Shown: positions 9,530 through 18,295 of the stretch, one piece after another
Position numbering within the stretch: the stretch's first letter is position 1
Layout: each line of letters starts with the position of its first letter
Source of the DNA: Serratia liquefaciens
GTDB taxonomy: Bacteria > Pseudomonadota > Gammaproteobacteria > Enterobacterales > Enterobacteriaceae
NCBI RefSeq assembly: GCF_027594825.1
Contig: NZ_CP088930.1
Location: 4,339,019 to 4,403,018 of the forward strand
Reading direction: 5' to 3'
DNA length: 64,000 nt
Notes under the pieces: generated by a model
Databases searched by the model: none
What the model was told of the DNA's origin: nothing
Seen by the model: only the letters and a program-made list of their open reading frames with translations
Program-made: the position numbers and the translations under genes

Positions 9530-9712
9530 GTGGATATCGTGATGGGGCTGACCGCCGCGCTGTGCTGGGGCGGAACGGATTTTTTAACTGACATCAACGC
9601 CCGCCCGGTGCGGGTGCGCAGGGGGGTATTTTTTTCACAGGCGATCGGGTTGGTGATTTTCAGCGCATGGCCGTTGGCGAAGGTGGTGGCGCTGTGTTTA
9701 AAATCGGCATAA
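9530..9712 (+). pseudogene. Truncated EamA/DMT-family transporter remnant
   Basis: About 60 residues starting from a GTG preceded by GGGAG. MDIVMGLTAALCWGGTDFL is the first helix of a DMT/EamA permease and GVFFSQAIGLVIFSAW is a second helix; full-length relatives have about 290 residues and ten helices. It ends abruptly before the next gene. Together with the divergent broken LysR it is the relic of a regulator/exporter pair, probably removed by one deletion on each side. Confidence 0.7.
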
Positions 9713-9783
9713 CTCATAACCAAACGAACTCTTTACCTCGGACGAGAGTCGTTAAAATGAGGCCATTCAGATAAGGAATCTCT

Positions 9784-10398
9784 ATGGACTTAATGCAAAA
9801 GGCCCGGCGGTTTGCCACTGAGGCCCATCAGTCATGCAATCAGACACGCAAGTTTACCGGTGAACCTTATATCATCCATCCGGCTGCAGTGGTGGCTCTG
9901 CTGCAGCAGGCGGATCCTACGCCGGAAATGATCGCGGCCGCTTGGCTGCACGACACGGTGGAAGATACCCCGGTGACGCTGGCAGAAATTCGCCGCGAGT
10001 TCGGCCCGACGGTCGAAGGTTATGTGGAGATGTTGACGGACGTGCAAACCCGCAGCTACGGTGGCGAGCGCATACACCGCAAAAACGCCAATCTTCGCCA
10101 CAGTGCGTTGGCCTGCCCACAGGCGCAGACCATCAAACTGTGCGACTTGATCGACAACAGCAAAAACATTGCCGATTACGACATCTCATTTGCCCGGCAG
10201 TATCTGGTGGAAATGGCGCGCCTGCTGTGTGTACTGGGGGAGGGCGATGCCGGCTTGCTGGCAATGGCCAGCCGTCAGTGTGACGCCGCCGTGGCGTTGA
10301 TTAACCGGCTCGGCGACGATGAGGGCTGGTTCAGCGACCTATGGCGGCAATACGAGGATCATTTTAGTTTGGGATTGCTGAAGCGAGCGGGTCGATAA
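9784..10398 (+). CDS. Stand-alone HD-domain phosphohydrolase (RelA/SpoT hydrolase-like)
   Basis: 204-residue protein resembling the (p)ppGpp hydrolase domain of SpoT. The metal-binding HD signature is complete: RKFTGEPYIIHPAAVVALL, WLHDTVEDTPVTL, then the FGPTVEGYVEMLTDV helix and the later KLCDLIDNSKNI with the second Asp. There is no synthetase, TGS or ACT domain. AAGGAATCTCT precedes the ATG. It may act as a small alarmone hydrolase, or on another nucleotide. Its last 40 bp overlap the 3' end of the convergent oxidoreductase gene. Confidence 0.82.
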   Translation: MDLMQKARRFATEAHQSCNQTRKFTGEPYIIHPAAVVALLQQADPTPEMIAAAWLHDTVEDTPVTLAEIRREFGPTVEGYVEMLTDVQTRSYGGERIHRKNANLRHSALACPQAQTIKLCDLIDNSKNIADYDISFARQYLVEMARLLCVLGEGDAGLLAMASRQCDAAVALINRLGDDEGWFSDLWRQYEDHFSLGLLKRAGR

Positions 10399-11411
10399 CT
10401 CGCGGGGATTTCGCTGCTGTTCCCACCGATCAGCTCTTCACTGACCATCCTTCCCACCGTGGCGGCACAGGTGACCGCCGGGTGCATCACCGTCACGTAA
10501 AGCCCGGTGACGCTCCCGATGAACCCTATAACCGGGCAGCCATCCTGCGGTACCGGCCTTTGTCCCACGGACTGGCTGAGCAGGCGTGCGGATCCCGTTC
10601 CTTTCAGTCGGCGGGTGATTGCCGTCAGGGCATCGGAAGCTATCTCGTCAATGCCGCCCGTTGCCGGGTAATCTTCGGCGGCCAGAATATCGCCGTTGCG
10701 GGCATGGCGAACCTCCATATCATCCCCTGACAGCAGAGTGTTGATGGCGCGATCCGGTGTGCCATAGCGCAACAGAATTGCCGGTGAGGCTGAAATAGGA
10801 AGCGAGATTTCCATGGCGCTTAGCAAGGGAGAAATACCCGTCCCGCAGGCCAGCACGACACAGTCCGCGTTGAATGTACCCTGCGGGGTTTCAACGCCGG
10901 TAATGGCGTTGCCTTCACGGGTGAATCCAAGGACTGGCGTCTGAGTTTTTAATACGGCCCCGAGGTCGCAGGCTTTCTCCAGCAGGACACGGGTGGCATC
11001 GATAGGGTCAACGGCACCGTCCTGCTTTGCGAAGTATGCTCGCGGAGGCGGGGTATTCAGCGCCGGTTCTAGCCGGGCGATATCGGCTTGTTCAAGCATT
11101 TTTTCCTTGGCCTGACTTGCCAATGTGTCAGCGTCGTAACTCAGCGCGCCGGCCCAATGCAGCCAAAGTTCCGGGACTTCTTTTTCCAGCCGGTGCCAGT
11201 CGGCCACGGATGCGCGGCGGAGCAGCACGTCTGGCGCATCCTCGCTCACCGTGCTGTGGATCCAGCCAAAAGAGCTGCCGGTGGCGCCTGAAGCCGGGTG
11301 GTTTTGATCAAGCACGGTAACCTTCACCCCGCGGTTGGCCAGGTGATAAGCGATTGACGCGCCAACAATGCCTGCGCCCACAATAATAATATGCCTGTCA
11401 GGGAGACCCAT
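10359..11411 (-). CDS. FAD-dependent oxidoreductase, DAO (glycine/D-amino acid oxidase-like) family
   Basis: 350 residues beginning MGLPDRHIIIVGAGIVGASIAYHL, a classic N-terminal GxGxxG FAD-binding Rossmann fold followed by the acidic VTVLDQNHPASGATGSSFGW segment of DAO enzymes. C-terminal VGQRPVPQDGCPVIGFIG matches the conserved substrate-domain region. The start at 11411 follows GAGGAAG; a longer in-frame start at 11516 lacks support. The substrate (amino acid, sarcosine-like amine) is undetermined. It overlaps the HD gene by 40 bp tail to tail. Confidence 0.87.
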   Translation of the reverse strand: MGLPDRHIIIVGAGIVGASIAYHLANRGVKVTVLDQNHPASGATGSSFGWIHSTVSEDAPDVLLRRASVADWHRLEKEVPELWLHWAGALSYDADTLASQAKEKMLEQADIARLEPALNTPPPRAYFAKQDGAVDPIDATRVLLEKACDLGAVLKTQTPVLGFTREGNAITGVETPQGTFNADCVVLACGTGISPLLSAMEISLPISASPAILLRYGTPDRAINTLLSGDDMEVRHARNGDILAAEDYPATGGIDEIASDALTAITRRLKGTGSARLLSQSVGQRPVPQDGCPVIGFIGSVTGLYVTVMHPAVTCAATVGRMVSEELIGGNSSEIPASYRPARFSNPKLK

Positions 11412-11555
11412 ATCGACTTTCTTCCTCGCATGTACCGGGCGCAAACTATCCCATAAATTGACCCTGTCAGGCAGATAAATGTGCGGCTGGATTGTCGAGC
11501 TGATGACGCCCCTCACAGGAGCGCCTTGGCAGTGGGCCGAGGCCTTACCCCCTAT

Positions 11556-12848
11556 TCAACCGGCGTGCTGGGGGCGTCTGAGGTAGGTCCAGGGGTTCAG
11601 AGAACGCAGGTGCATTTGCAATACCGCGCCACGGCGGAAGAAGTAGTTAAGCAGGGTCAGTGACAACAGCTCGGTCAGCAGGGTGCTGTAAGCGGCACCC
11701 ATCATGCCGTACTGGCGGATCAGACAGTACGACAGCGGGATGTTGATGATAAATACCAGGAACATTTTCTTCGACAGGAAGCCATAGCCGGAGAACAGCA
11801 CAATGTATTTGTAGGCTACGGTGCCCAACGCGGAAAGAAGAGTAGAGATCGCCAAGACACCCATAGCCGGATAAGCCGCTAAATATTGCTCCCCGTACAG
11901 CAACACGATGACCGGTTTGCCGAGCAAAACGATACCGGCCACGATGGCGGCGGCGATGACCAGCACCAGCCCATTCAGTTTGGCGGCGGTGCGCATTGCG
12001 TCATCGCGATGGTAGGCGAAGATTTTGGCGAAAAACGAAGTGATCACAGCGTCGGTAACAAACATCCAGGCGGTCGCCAGGGTGATGGCAACCGAGTAAA
12101 TGCCCAGCGCTTGCGCCGAGACGAACCACATCAGGAACAGCTGCGCCAGCCGGGTGTAGATGGCGATCGAAACATTGGAAACCGCCAGTGGCAGGCCGCT
12201 GGCGAGCAAATAGCGCACATATTTACGCCGCACGCGCTTGGGTGCGACAAAACGCGGATAACGACGGTGGTAAATATGGTGGCGGATCAGGTAAGGGATC
12301 AAGTAAACCATCACGATTGGGATCGCCAGGAAATACAGGTGCAGATCGAGATAAACAATCAGATAACGCACCAGCAGCGCGCTGCCCAACCCAGCGACGT
12401 TGGCCAGCGTATTGAAGCGTGATTCCAGCCGGGCGTCGTGATAAATGGTGAACACGTCTCTGAGCGAGAAGAAGCTGGCGATAAAGGTGGCAGCGCAAAA
12501 ATAAAAGGTAATGAAATCTTCACGCAGCCCGGTGTAAATCAGTATTGCCGCAGAGAGCAGCACAAAGCAGCTTTGTCGCAGCCGGTTGGTGGAAAACATC
12601 AGGGCGGTTCCGGAGCCTGGGTTGCGGCTGATCCGCTTGAACAGCACGGTATCGGAGCCCAGCAGCGCCAGGGTTTGGGTAATGGCGAAAATAGCGGTAG
12701 CAAAGGTGATCTTGCCAAAGCTTTCCGGGCCGATATATTTCGCCATATAGGCGGTAATGAAAATAACCCCCAGAATAGACACCATTTTTTCGGATATCAT
12801 CCAAAAAGCATTTCTCACAATATTGATATCTATGAATTTTAATTTCAT
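11556..12848 (-). CDS. Wzx-like polysaccharide flippase (MATE/MVF superfamily)
   Basis: 430-residue polytopic inner-membrane protein with at least 12 hydrophobic segments, starting MKLKFIDINIVRNAFWMIS and containing YMAKYIGPESFGKITFATAIF, the usual first-helix region of Wzx/O-antigen transporters. Expected to flip lipid-linked saccharides to the periplasm. ATG 12848 has AGGGA upstream. Divergent from an ATP-grasp protein of the TupA-like type; the two probably form a surface-polysaccharide module. Polymerase and glycosyltransferases are absent from the window. Base composition of the divergent control region and partner is AT-richer than neighbours, suggesting acquisition. Confidence 0.85.
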   Translation of the reverse strand: MKLKFIDINIVRNAFWMISEKMVSILGVIFITAYMAKYIGPESFGKITFATAIFAITQTLALLGSDTVLFKRISRNPGSGTALMFSTNRLRQSCFVLLSAAILIYTGLREDFITFYFCAATFIASFFSLRDVFTIYHDARLESRFNTLANVAGLGSALLVRYLIVYLDLHLYFLAIPIVMVYLIPYLIRHHIYHRRYPRFVAPKRVRRKYVRYLLASGLPLAVSNVSIAIYTRLAQLFLMWFVSAQALGIYSVAITLATAWMFVTDAVITSFFAKIFAYHRDDAMRTAAKLNGLVLVIAAAIVAGIVLLGKPVIVLLYGEQYLAAYPAMGVLAISTLLSALGTVAYKYIVLFSGYGFLSKKMFLVFIINIPLSYCLIRQYGMMGAAYSTLLTELLSLTLLNYFFRRGAVLQMHLRSLNPWTYLRRPQHAG

Positions 12849-13002
12849 TGGTACTTTCCCTGTAGCCTCTAATAATAGGAATCGTCCGATTATTTCCTTA
12901 CCCACTGTAAGGGATGCCCCGTAGGGTTTTATAATTGAGCTGCAATAATCGGAATGTGAGAAGCATTCCTGCGTATGCTATGTTCATGGAAGAAAGAGAA
13001 GA

Positions 13003-13857
13003 ATGAGAAAACTCGCAAAACGACTCCATCGGGCCGCGCCCGATTTTATCTATTACCAAGTCAGCCATTATCTCGTCCACGGCTCTTGGGTCAGCTTCAA
13101 AAACCCGAAAACATTTTCAGAGAAGATTTATCAGCGCATGCGCTACCCGCATAATAATTTCAGTATGTTAGCGGATAAGGTGGCGGTCAGAGAGTATATT
13201 TCCCAGCGGGTTTCAGATAAATACCTAACGCCAATTATCATGACCACCGATAACTTTACCGAACAGGACTATCTGGCCTTGCCACAATCATTTGTTATCA
13301 AAACAAATAATGCATCGCAGCAGGTTAAAATAGTCAAGGATAAAGGCAAGGTTACCCATCATGATATTGCGAAGATTCTTAGTGAGTGGTCTGAAATAAC
13401 CTATTGGAAAAGATTCCGAGAAAAACACTACGCTAATATTCCGCAGAAAATTATCGTTGAGGAGCTGCTGGATATTGAATGTGATGGTGAGCTGATTGAT
13501 TACAAGGTGCATGTCTTTAACGGCAAACAGTCTTATTTGTTCGTGGAGCTGTTGCGTGGCGGGCCTGAACCGACTTCGCTGGAGTTTTTGGACCAACACG
13601 CGCACCACTGCTTTTTCACCCAAGCGGACATTCCACAGATCAATACGCTGAACGAGAAACCGGCGTTTTGGGATGAAATGATCCAGGTCGCGAAAGCGGT
13701 CTCGGCGGATCTGGATTATTGCCGCGTCGATTTTTATCTCACCCGCGATAAAATCTACATTGGTGAACTGACGCTCACACCCGGCGCAGGCAACGAAGTT
13801 TATCTGCCGCGTGCGACGAATCTGCTGCTGGGCGAGATGATGTCCAAAACCTGGTAA
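13003..13857 (+). CDS. TupA-like ATP-grasp protein (polysaccharide modification)
   Basis: 284 residues. The opening pattern (LVHGSWVSFKNPKTFSEKIY, then DKVAVREYISQRVSDKYL) and the ATP-grasp core QKIIVEELLDIECDGELIDYKVHVFNG, with DYCRVDFYLTRDKIYIGELTLTPGAG near the end, match the TupA-like ATP-grasp family found in teichuronopeptide and exopolysaccharide loci. It probably links an amino acid or amine to a polysaccharide. AT-rich codon use compared with flanking genes. Divergent from the flippase 154 bp away. No other glycan genes are nearby, so the target polysaccharide is unknown. Confidence 0.8.
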   Translation: MRKLAKRLHRAAPDFIYYQVSHYLVHGSWVSFKNPKTFSEKIYQRMRYPHNNFSMLADKVAVREYISQRVSDKYLTPIIMTTDNFTEQDYLALPQSFVIKTNNASQQVKIVKDKGKVTHHDIAKILSEWSEITYWKRFREKHYANIPQKIIVEELLDIECDGELIDYKVHVFNGKQSYLFVELLRGGPEPTSLEFLDQHAHHCFFTQADIPQINTLNEKPAFWDEMIQVAKAVSADLDYCRVDFYLTRDKIYIGELTLTPGAGNEVYLPRATNLLLGEMMSKTW

Positions 13858-13872
13858 ACATTGCGACGGCGC

Positions 13873-14775
13873 TTACCGCGCGCTGTCCGCCGGTGCGATG
13901 CTTTGCAACCACGCCAGAAACTCGGCGGCTTTGGGTTTGTCCAGCGTGCGTTGCGGGTAGACCACATAGTAGGGCTTGCTCAGTGGTAGCGTCGGTTCTG
14001 CCAGCGGCACCAGGGTTCCCTGAGCCAGTTCACGCTGGATCAGCTGCTGCTGGCCGAGCAAAACGCCGTGGCCCTCAACCGCGGCGTCAATCGCCAGCGA
14101 AGTCAGATTATAAGTCAGGCCGCGCCGCTGCGGCGGCGGCAATCCGGCAGCGCTGAACCACTCATGCCAGCCGGGCAGAAACTGGCTCTCCTTCCCCCAA
14201 TCCACCTGAATCAGCGGCTGTTGAGTCCAGTCGCCGATCCTCTGTAACTGTGGGCTGCAAACCGGCTGCACGCTATCCTGAAACAGCCGCACCTTTTCCA
14301 ACAATGGGTAGTCCTGATCGCCAAAGCACAGGGCAAAATCCGCCGTTGACCCGGCGAAATCGACCTCGGCGTGGGTGGCGTGCAGGCGGATATCCGTCTG
14401 CGGATGCTGATTCAGCCACTTGCCGATGGCCGGGTTCAGCCATTTTGACGCCAGGGCCGGCAAGGCAAAAATCGTCAATGCCTCTTGGCCCCGTTGGCGA
14501 TCGACATGCTGCTGCGCCACGCGCAGCGTTTCGAAGGCCTGCTGCACGTAAGCCAGATAGTCCGACCCCTGCTCGGTCAGCGTAACGCCGCTCTTGGCGC
14601 GAATGAACAGCACAATGCCCAGATGCTGCTCGAGCTGGCGGATCTGCTGGCTGACGGCGGCGGCGGTCAGCGCCAGGCTGTCTGCCGCTCTGGCCAGGCT
14701 GCCGGTACGGGCGGCGGTTTCAAACGCCAGAATGGCGCTCAGTTTGGGCAGGCGGCTGCGGGAAGGTGCGTTCAT
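13873..14775 (-). CDS. LysR-family regulator (GcvA/AmpR-like), divergent from 2OG dioxygenase
   Basis: 300 residues with an N-terminal wHTH (LPKLSAILAFETAARTGSLARAADSLALTAAAVSQQIRQLE) and a periplasmic-binding-like effector domain starting near ALTIFALPALASKWLNP. The sequence PKLSAILAFETAART is of the GcvA subgroup. It is separated from the dioxygenase gene at 14888 by 112 bp in divergent orientation, the standard arrangement for a LysR protein and its target. Confidence 0.88.
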   Translation of the reverse strand: MNAPSRSRLPKLSAILAFETAARTGSLARAADSLALTAAAVSQQIRQLEQHLGIVLFIRAKSGVTLTEQGSDYLAYVQQAFETLRVAQQHVDRQRGQEALTIFALPALASKWLNPAIGKWLNQHPQTDIRLHATHAEVDFAGSTADFALCFGDQDYPLLEKVRLFQDSVQPVCSPQLQRIGDWTQQPLIQVDWGKESQFLPGWHEWFSAAGLPPPQRRGLTYNLTSLAIDAAVEGHGVLLGQQQLIQRELAQGTLVPLAEPTLPLSKPYYVVYPQRTLDKPKAAEFLAWLQSIAPADSAR

Positions 14776-14887
14776 GGCGGCTATCGCTAAGAATTGGTTA
14801 GCTCATCCTTAACGCATTTTTGTTATTACGGCAATCTGACATTCGCTACAGTGGGGTTCTTCGGCCTTTACGCCCCAGGAGCTCATC

Positions 14888-15667
14888 ATGCAGCAACTTG
14901 CTCATATCATTGATTTATCCGCTAACCCGATTGGTGATGCAGCCTTTCAGGCCCGTTGCAGGGCTACGCTGGACAGGGCGGGGGCACTGGTGCTGCCGGG
15001 CTTTTTGACCGCCGCAGCGCTGGCGACGGTGCGTTTGGAGGGGGCAGAGCACAGCCCTGCGGCGTTTTATGCCGCCAGCAAGCACAATGTCTATCTGAAA
15101 CCGCAGGACGACGCCTTGCCGTCCGATCACCCACGCAACCGGCTGGTGGTTTCTTCCAAGGGGTGTATTACCGACGAGGATATTCCGGTGCAGTCGCCGC
15201 TGCGAACGTTGTACGATGCGCAATCCTTCCGCGATTTTCTCTGTGCGGTACTGCAAGAACAGCAGTTATACCCTTACGCCGATCGGCTGTCTTCAATCAA
15301 TCTGCACTATGCTCATCGCGGGCAGGAGCTGGGCTGGCATTTTGACAATTCGTCGTTTGCCATCACGCTGCTGATCCAGAAACCTCAGGCCGGTGGGCAA
15401 TTCGAGTACGTGGAAAACCTGCGGGATGCCGATCGCGGGGAGATGAATTACGCTGGCGTATCGCAGGTATTGGACGGCGAACGGGCGGTTAAGACCTTGG
15501 CGATCGAAGAAGGGGATTTGGTGCTGTTCCGGGGACGCAATGCCATGCACCGTGTCACGCCAACCGAAGGCGATACCACCCGCATGCTGGTGGTGCTGGC
15601 CTACAATGCCCAGCCGGATATCGCGCTGTCAGAGAGTGCCAGAATGACCTTTTACGGCCGACTCTAA
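14888..15667 (+). CDS. 2-oxoglutarate/Fe(II)-dependent dioxygenase (HalD/ArpA-like fold)
   Basis: 259 residues with a complete non-haem iron centre: His151 and Asp153 in ELGWHFDNSSFAIT, distal His221 in GRNAMHRVTPTEGDTTR and the oxoglutarate Arg232. GGQFEYVENLRD and a conserved NLHYAHRG region resemble HalD/ArpA-type enzymes that act on amino-acid-like substrates. CAGGAGCTC precedes the ATG. Under likely control of the divergent LysR gene. The substrate is unknown; the family includes amino-acid halogenases and hydroxylases, but a halogenase needs loss of the Asp, which is present here. Confidence 0.85.
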   Translation: MQQLAHIIDLSANPIGDAAFQARCRATLDRAGALVLPGFLTAAALATVRLEGAEHSPAAFYAASKHNVYLKPQDDALPSDHPRNRLVVSSKGCITDEDIPVQSPLRTLYDAQSFRDFLCAVLQEQQLYPYADRLSSINLHYAHRGQELGWHFDNSSFAITLLIQKPQAGGQFEYVENLRDADRGEMNYAGVSQVLDGERAVKTLAIEEGDLVLFRGRNAMHRVTPTEGDTTRMLVVLAYNAQPDIALSESARMTFYGRL

Positions 15668-15684
15668 GAATAAAAAATTCAGAT

Positions 15685-15817
15685 GGCTGACAAGCCCGCA
15701 TGAGGGCTCAACCGGTAGGGGTCGTACCCATGTTCGACCCGATTTAACCTATTGATTATGCGGTAGGGCGCGGCATGCCGCGCCCCTACTACGAAACAAC
15801 AGAGCACTTTGTTAACG
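15685..15817 (+). repeat. Copy A of a ~130-bp interspersed palindromic repeat
   Basis: The segment runs from GCTGACAAGCCCGCAT to CAGAGCACTTTGTTAACG and includes two hairpin cores, GGTCG...TTCGACC and GGGCGCGGCATGCCGCGCCC. A copy of about 88% identity lies inverted at 31367-31497. No transposase ORF; it looks like a MITE-like or ERIC-type repeat. It abuts the 3' end of ansP and creates a spurious small ORF on the plus strand. Confidence 0.8.
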
Positions 15818-15819
15818 GC

Positions 15820-17283
15820 TTAATGGTGGGCTTCTTCGTGAGCTTGCTGTTCCAGCTTCACTTCCTGGGCCCGCTTGCGCAGGCCGAACCAGCCCAGTGT
15901 CAGCAGTACCGCCAGCACCGGAATGGTGGCGATGGTCCAGGTGCCGTTCGGGTAGTCGAACGCCATCATGATGACGACCGCCAGCAGGAACGCCAGCGTC
16001 AGCCAAGAGGTGAAGGGCGCGCCGGGCATTCTGAAGGAAACCGGTTGGGCGCGGCCTTCCCGCACGGCTTTGCGCAGACGCATCTGGCACACGATGATAA
16101 ACGCCCAGGAGGCGATAATGCCCAGCGAGGCGATGTTCAGCACGATCTCAAACACCCGCGAAGGCACCAGATAGTTCAGCAAAACGCCAATCACATAGAT
16201 GCCGCAGGTCACCAGGATCCCGGCATAGGGCACCTGCTGGCTGCTCATATTAGCCATGAATTTCGGTGCTGAACCGCCCATCGACAGCGAACGCAGGATA
16301 CGGCCGGTGGAGTACAGCCCGGAGTTGAGGCTGGAGAGTGCGGCGGTCAATACCACGATGTTCATGATGGTGCCGATATAAGGCACGCCGAGCTTGCTGA
16401 AGAAGGTGACGAACGGGCTTTGACCTGCCTGGTAGGCGTTCCACGGCAGCAGCAGTACCAGCAGCACTACCGAGCCGACGTAGAACAGGCCAATGCGCCA
16501 AATCACGCTGTTGATGGCCTTTGGCATCATTTTGGCCGGATCCTTGCACTCGCCGGCGGCGGTACCGATCAGCTCAATCCCGGCGAAGGCGAAGATAACG
16601 CCTTGCACTAACACCAGTGCGGGCAGCAGGCCGTGCGGGAACATGCCGCCGTTTTCGGTGATCAGGTGCAGACCGGTGGTGTTGCCGGCTACCGGGGTGC
16701 CGGTGCCGAGGAACACCACCCCCACCACCAGGAACAACGCGATGGCGACCACTTTGATCAGGGCGAACCAGAACTCCATTTCGGCGAACCACTTCACGCC
16801 GATCATGTTCATGGTGGCAACCACTCCGAGGGCGCAGAGCGCGAACAGCCATTGCGGGACGTCGGCGAAGGTGCCCCAGTAGTGCATGTACAGCGCCACT
16901 GCGGTGATGTCGACGATGCCGGTCATCGCCCAGTTGAGGAAATACATCCATCCGGCGACGTATGAAGCTTTCTCGCCGAGAAATTCACGGGCGTAAGACA
17001 CGAAGCTGCCGCTGGAGGGGCGGTGCAGCACCAATTCACCCAAGGCGCGCAGAATGAAGAAAGAGAAAATGCCGCACACCAGATACACCAGCGCCAGCGC
17101 CGGGCCGGCCAATTCCAGACGGCCCCCGGTACCGAGGAACAAGCCGGTACCGATTGAGCCGCCGATAGCGATCATCTGTATTTGCCGGTTGCCCATGCTC
17201 TTGTGATAACCGGATTCATGGGAGTCTAACCATCGTCTTCTGGCTGCGTGTTTGTCATGCGCAGACTTTTTATTTGATTGCAT
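15820..17283 (-). CDS. ansP: L-asparagine permease AnsP
   Basis: Amino-acid/proton symporter of the APC superfamily, 487 residues (E. coli AnsP 499). Near-identical core to AnsP: RRRWLDSHESGYHKSMGNRQ, the helix 1 motif MIAIGGSIGTGLFLGTGG, GELVLHRPSSGSFVSYAREF and DYPNGTWTIATIPVL. Twelve membrane spans. It imports asparagine across the inner membrane. Long AT-rich upstream region (17284-17731) with a CRP-like palindrome. The 3' end is flanked by a repeat. Confidence 0.95.
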   Translation of the reverse strand: MQSNKKSAHDKHAARRRWLDSHESGYHKSMGNRQIQMIAIGGSIGTGLFLGTGGRLELAGPALALVYLVCGIFSFFILRALGELVLHRPSSGSFVSYAREFLGEKASYVAGWMYFLNWAMTGIVDITAVALYMHYWGTFADVPQWLFALCALGVVATMNMIGVKWFAEMEFWFALIKVVAIALFLVVGVVFLGTGTPVAGNTTGLHLITENGGMFPHGLLPALVLVQGVIFAFAGIELIGTAAGECKDPAKMMPKAINSVIWRIGLFYVGSVVLLVLLLPWNAYQAGQSPFVTFFSKLGVPYIGTIMNIVVLTAALSSLNSGLYSTGRILRSLSMGGSAPKFMANMSSQQVPYAGILVTCGIYVIGVLLNYLVPSRVFEIVLNIASLGIIASWAFIIVCQMRLRKAVREGRAQPVSFRMPGAPFTSWLTLAFLLAVVIMMAFDYPNGTWTIATIPVLAVLLTLGWFGLRKRAQEVKLEQQAHEEAHH

Positions 17284-17731
17284 TATCCATCCTGTTTACC
17301 TGTCTATGGAGTTACCCTGCTCTGGCTTCAGAGCAAACGATTGCTATGGACAATCGTTATGAGAATGAGGTCATGGCATCATTCTGCTGTTTATTGTGTA
17401 TACAAGCCGCCACGAAATAACGGCGAAGCATGCTACCTTTTCTCAGTAAATGTGGCAAAAAATCCTGCGCATAAATTGTGAACAAGCGTGTTTATTTTTT
17501 GTTCTAAATATAAAAGAATATATTATTCAATAAGATGATTGAATTTATCAAGACGGAAATATCGAGGAATAAAAAGTGATTAAAATCACAGAATAATAAT
17601 TACCGTGCAAACTACAGGGAATTTTCGTTATTTATTCGTGATGTGAAAGAAGGGGATAATAAGGTGCTCCCAACCTGCGGTGATATTGTCCGCAGGCGGG
17701 AGAAAATCAACAGAGCCTCTCGGGTGGTTTT
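17284..17731. other. AT-rich intergenic region upstream of ansP
   Basis: About 450 bp without a credible gene. It contains the ansP control region, a CRP-like palindrome at 17573-17594, and a GC-rich hairpin CCTGCGG (17674-17680)/CCGCAGG (17690-17696) near the end of the PACE gene that may help to end its transcription. Confidence 0.55.
17573..17594. promoter_or_regulatory. CRP-like palindrome
   Basis: AAAGTGATTAAAATCACAGA matches the CRP form TGTGA-N6-TCACA with one change in the left half. It lies about 290 bp upstream of ansP, far for direct activation unless a distal promoter exists. Confidence 0.4.
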
Positions 17732-18169
17732 TTAGGCTGATTCTCCGGCCGGCAGCGCTGAAGTCGGCAGACCGAATACCTTGTCGAACACCCAGTTAAA
17801 CACAAAGGTGTAGCACGGGATAATCACGATCAGCGCCATATCCAGCAGCAGCGCTTGCCACAGCGTAATCCCCATCCACCAGGCAATCAGCGGGATCAGG
17901 TAAACCACCAACGTCAATTGAAAACCGATGGCATGCAGAATGCGGCGTTTAAGCGTACGGCCACGTGAAGCCTGGCGACTTTCCCACAGCTCGAACAGCG
18001 AGTTGTAGATGAAGTTCCAGCTGACGGCGATAGTGGTAATGATCACCGCCAGCGGCCCGGTGCTGCTGGGGGCACTGCCGGAAAGCAGCGCCAGCCCGAG
18101 CGCCGAGATCGCCATGCCGATAATTTCATAGGCGGTGACATACACCAGTTTGCGTTTAACGCCTTGCAT
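17732..18169 (-). CDS. PACE-family multidrug/biocide efflux transporter
   Basis: 145-residue inner-membrane protein made of two tandem BTP domains, the architecture of proteobacterial antimicrobial compound efflux (AceI-type) pumps. Conserved W/N/E patterns are visible in FIYNSLFELWESRQ in the first repeat and YTFVFNWVFDKVFGLP in the second; four helices. CAGGAGATGAGTA precedes the ATG. Divergent from a LysR gene 126 bp away, like the AceI/AceR arrangement. Substrates in the family include chlorhexidine and short diamines. Confidence 0.9.
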   Translation of the reverse strand: MQGVKRKLVYVTAYEIIGMAISALGLALLSGSAPSSTGPLAVIITTIAVSWNFIYNSLFELWESRQASRGRTLKRRILHAIGFQLTLVVYLIPLIAWWMGITLWQALLLDMALIVIIPCYTFVFNWVFDKVFGLPTSALPAGESA

Positions 18170-18295
18170 TACTCATCTCCTGACTGATTTCCTGGCTTTG
18201 TGGTCGGGTGACCTTTTGCCGTCTGGCGGGTAAGATAACGTCAATCACATTGATAGAAAAAGTCAGGAGCTATCAGATATGTTGATAGATAACGC

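Noticed and set aside
14888..15667. 2OG enzyme as a halogenase
   Set aside because: Fe(II)/2OG halogenases replace the ligand Asp with Gly or Ala; here Asp153 is present, so hydroxylation is expected.
15775..16272. 165-residue plus-strand ORF
   Set aside because: Begins inside the 130-bp repeat and runs antisense to ansP; similar repeat-derived N-terminus appears at the MerR gene.
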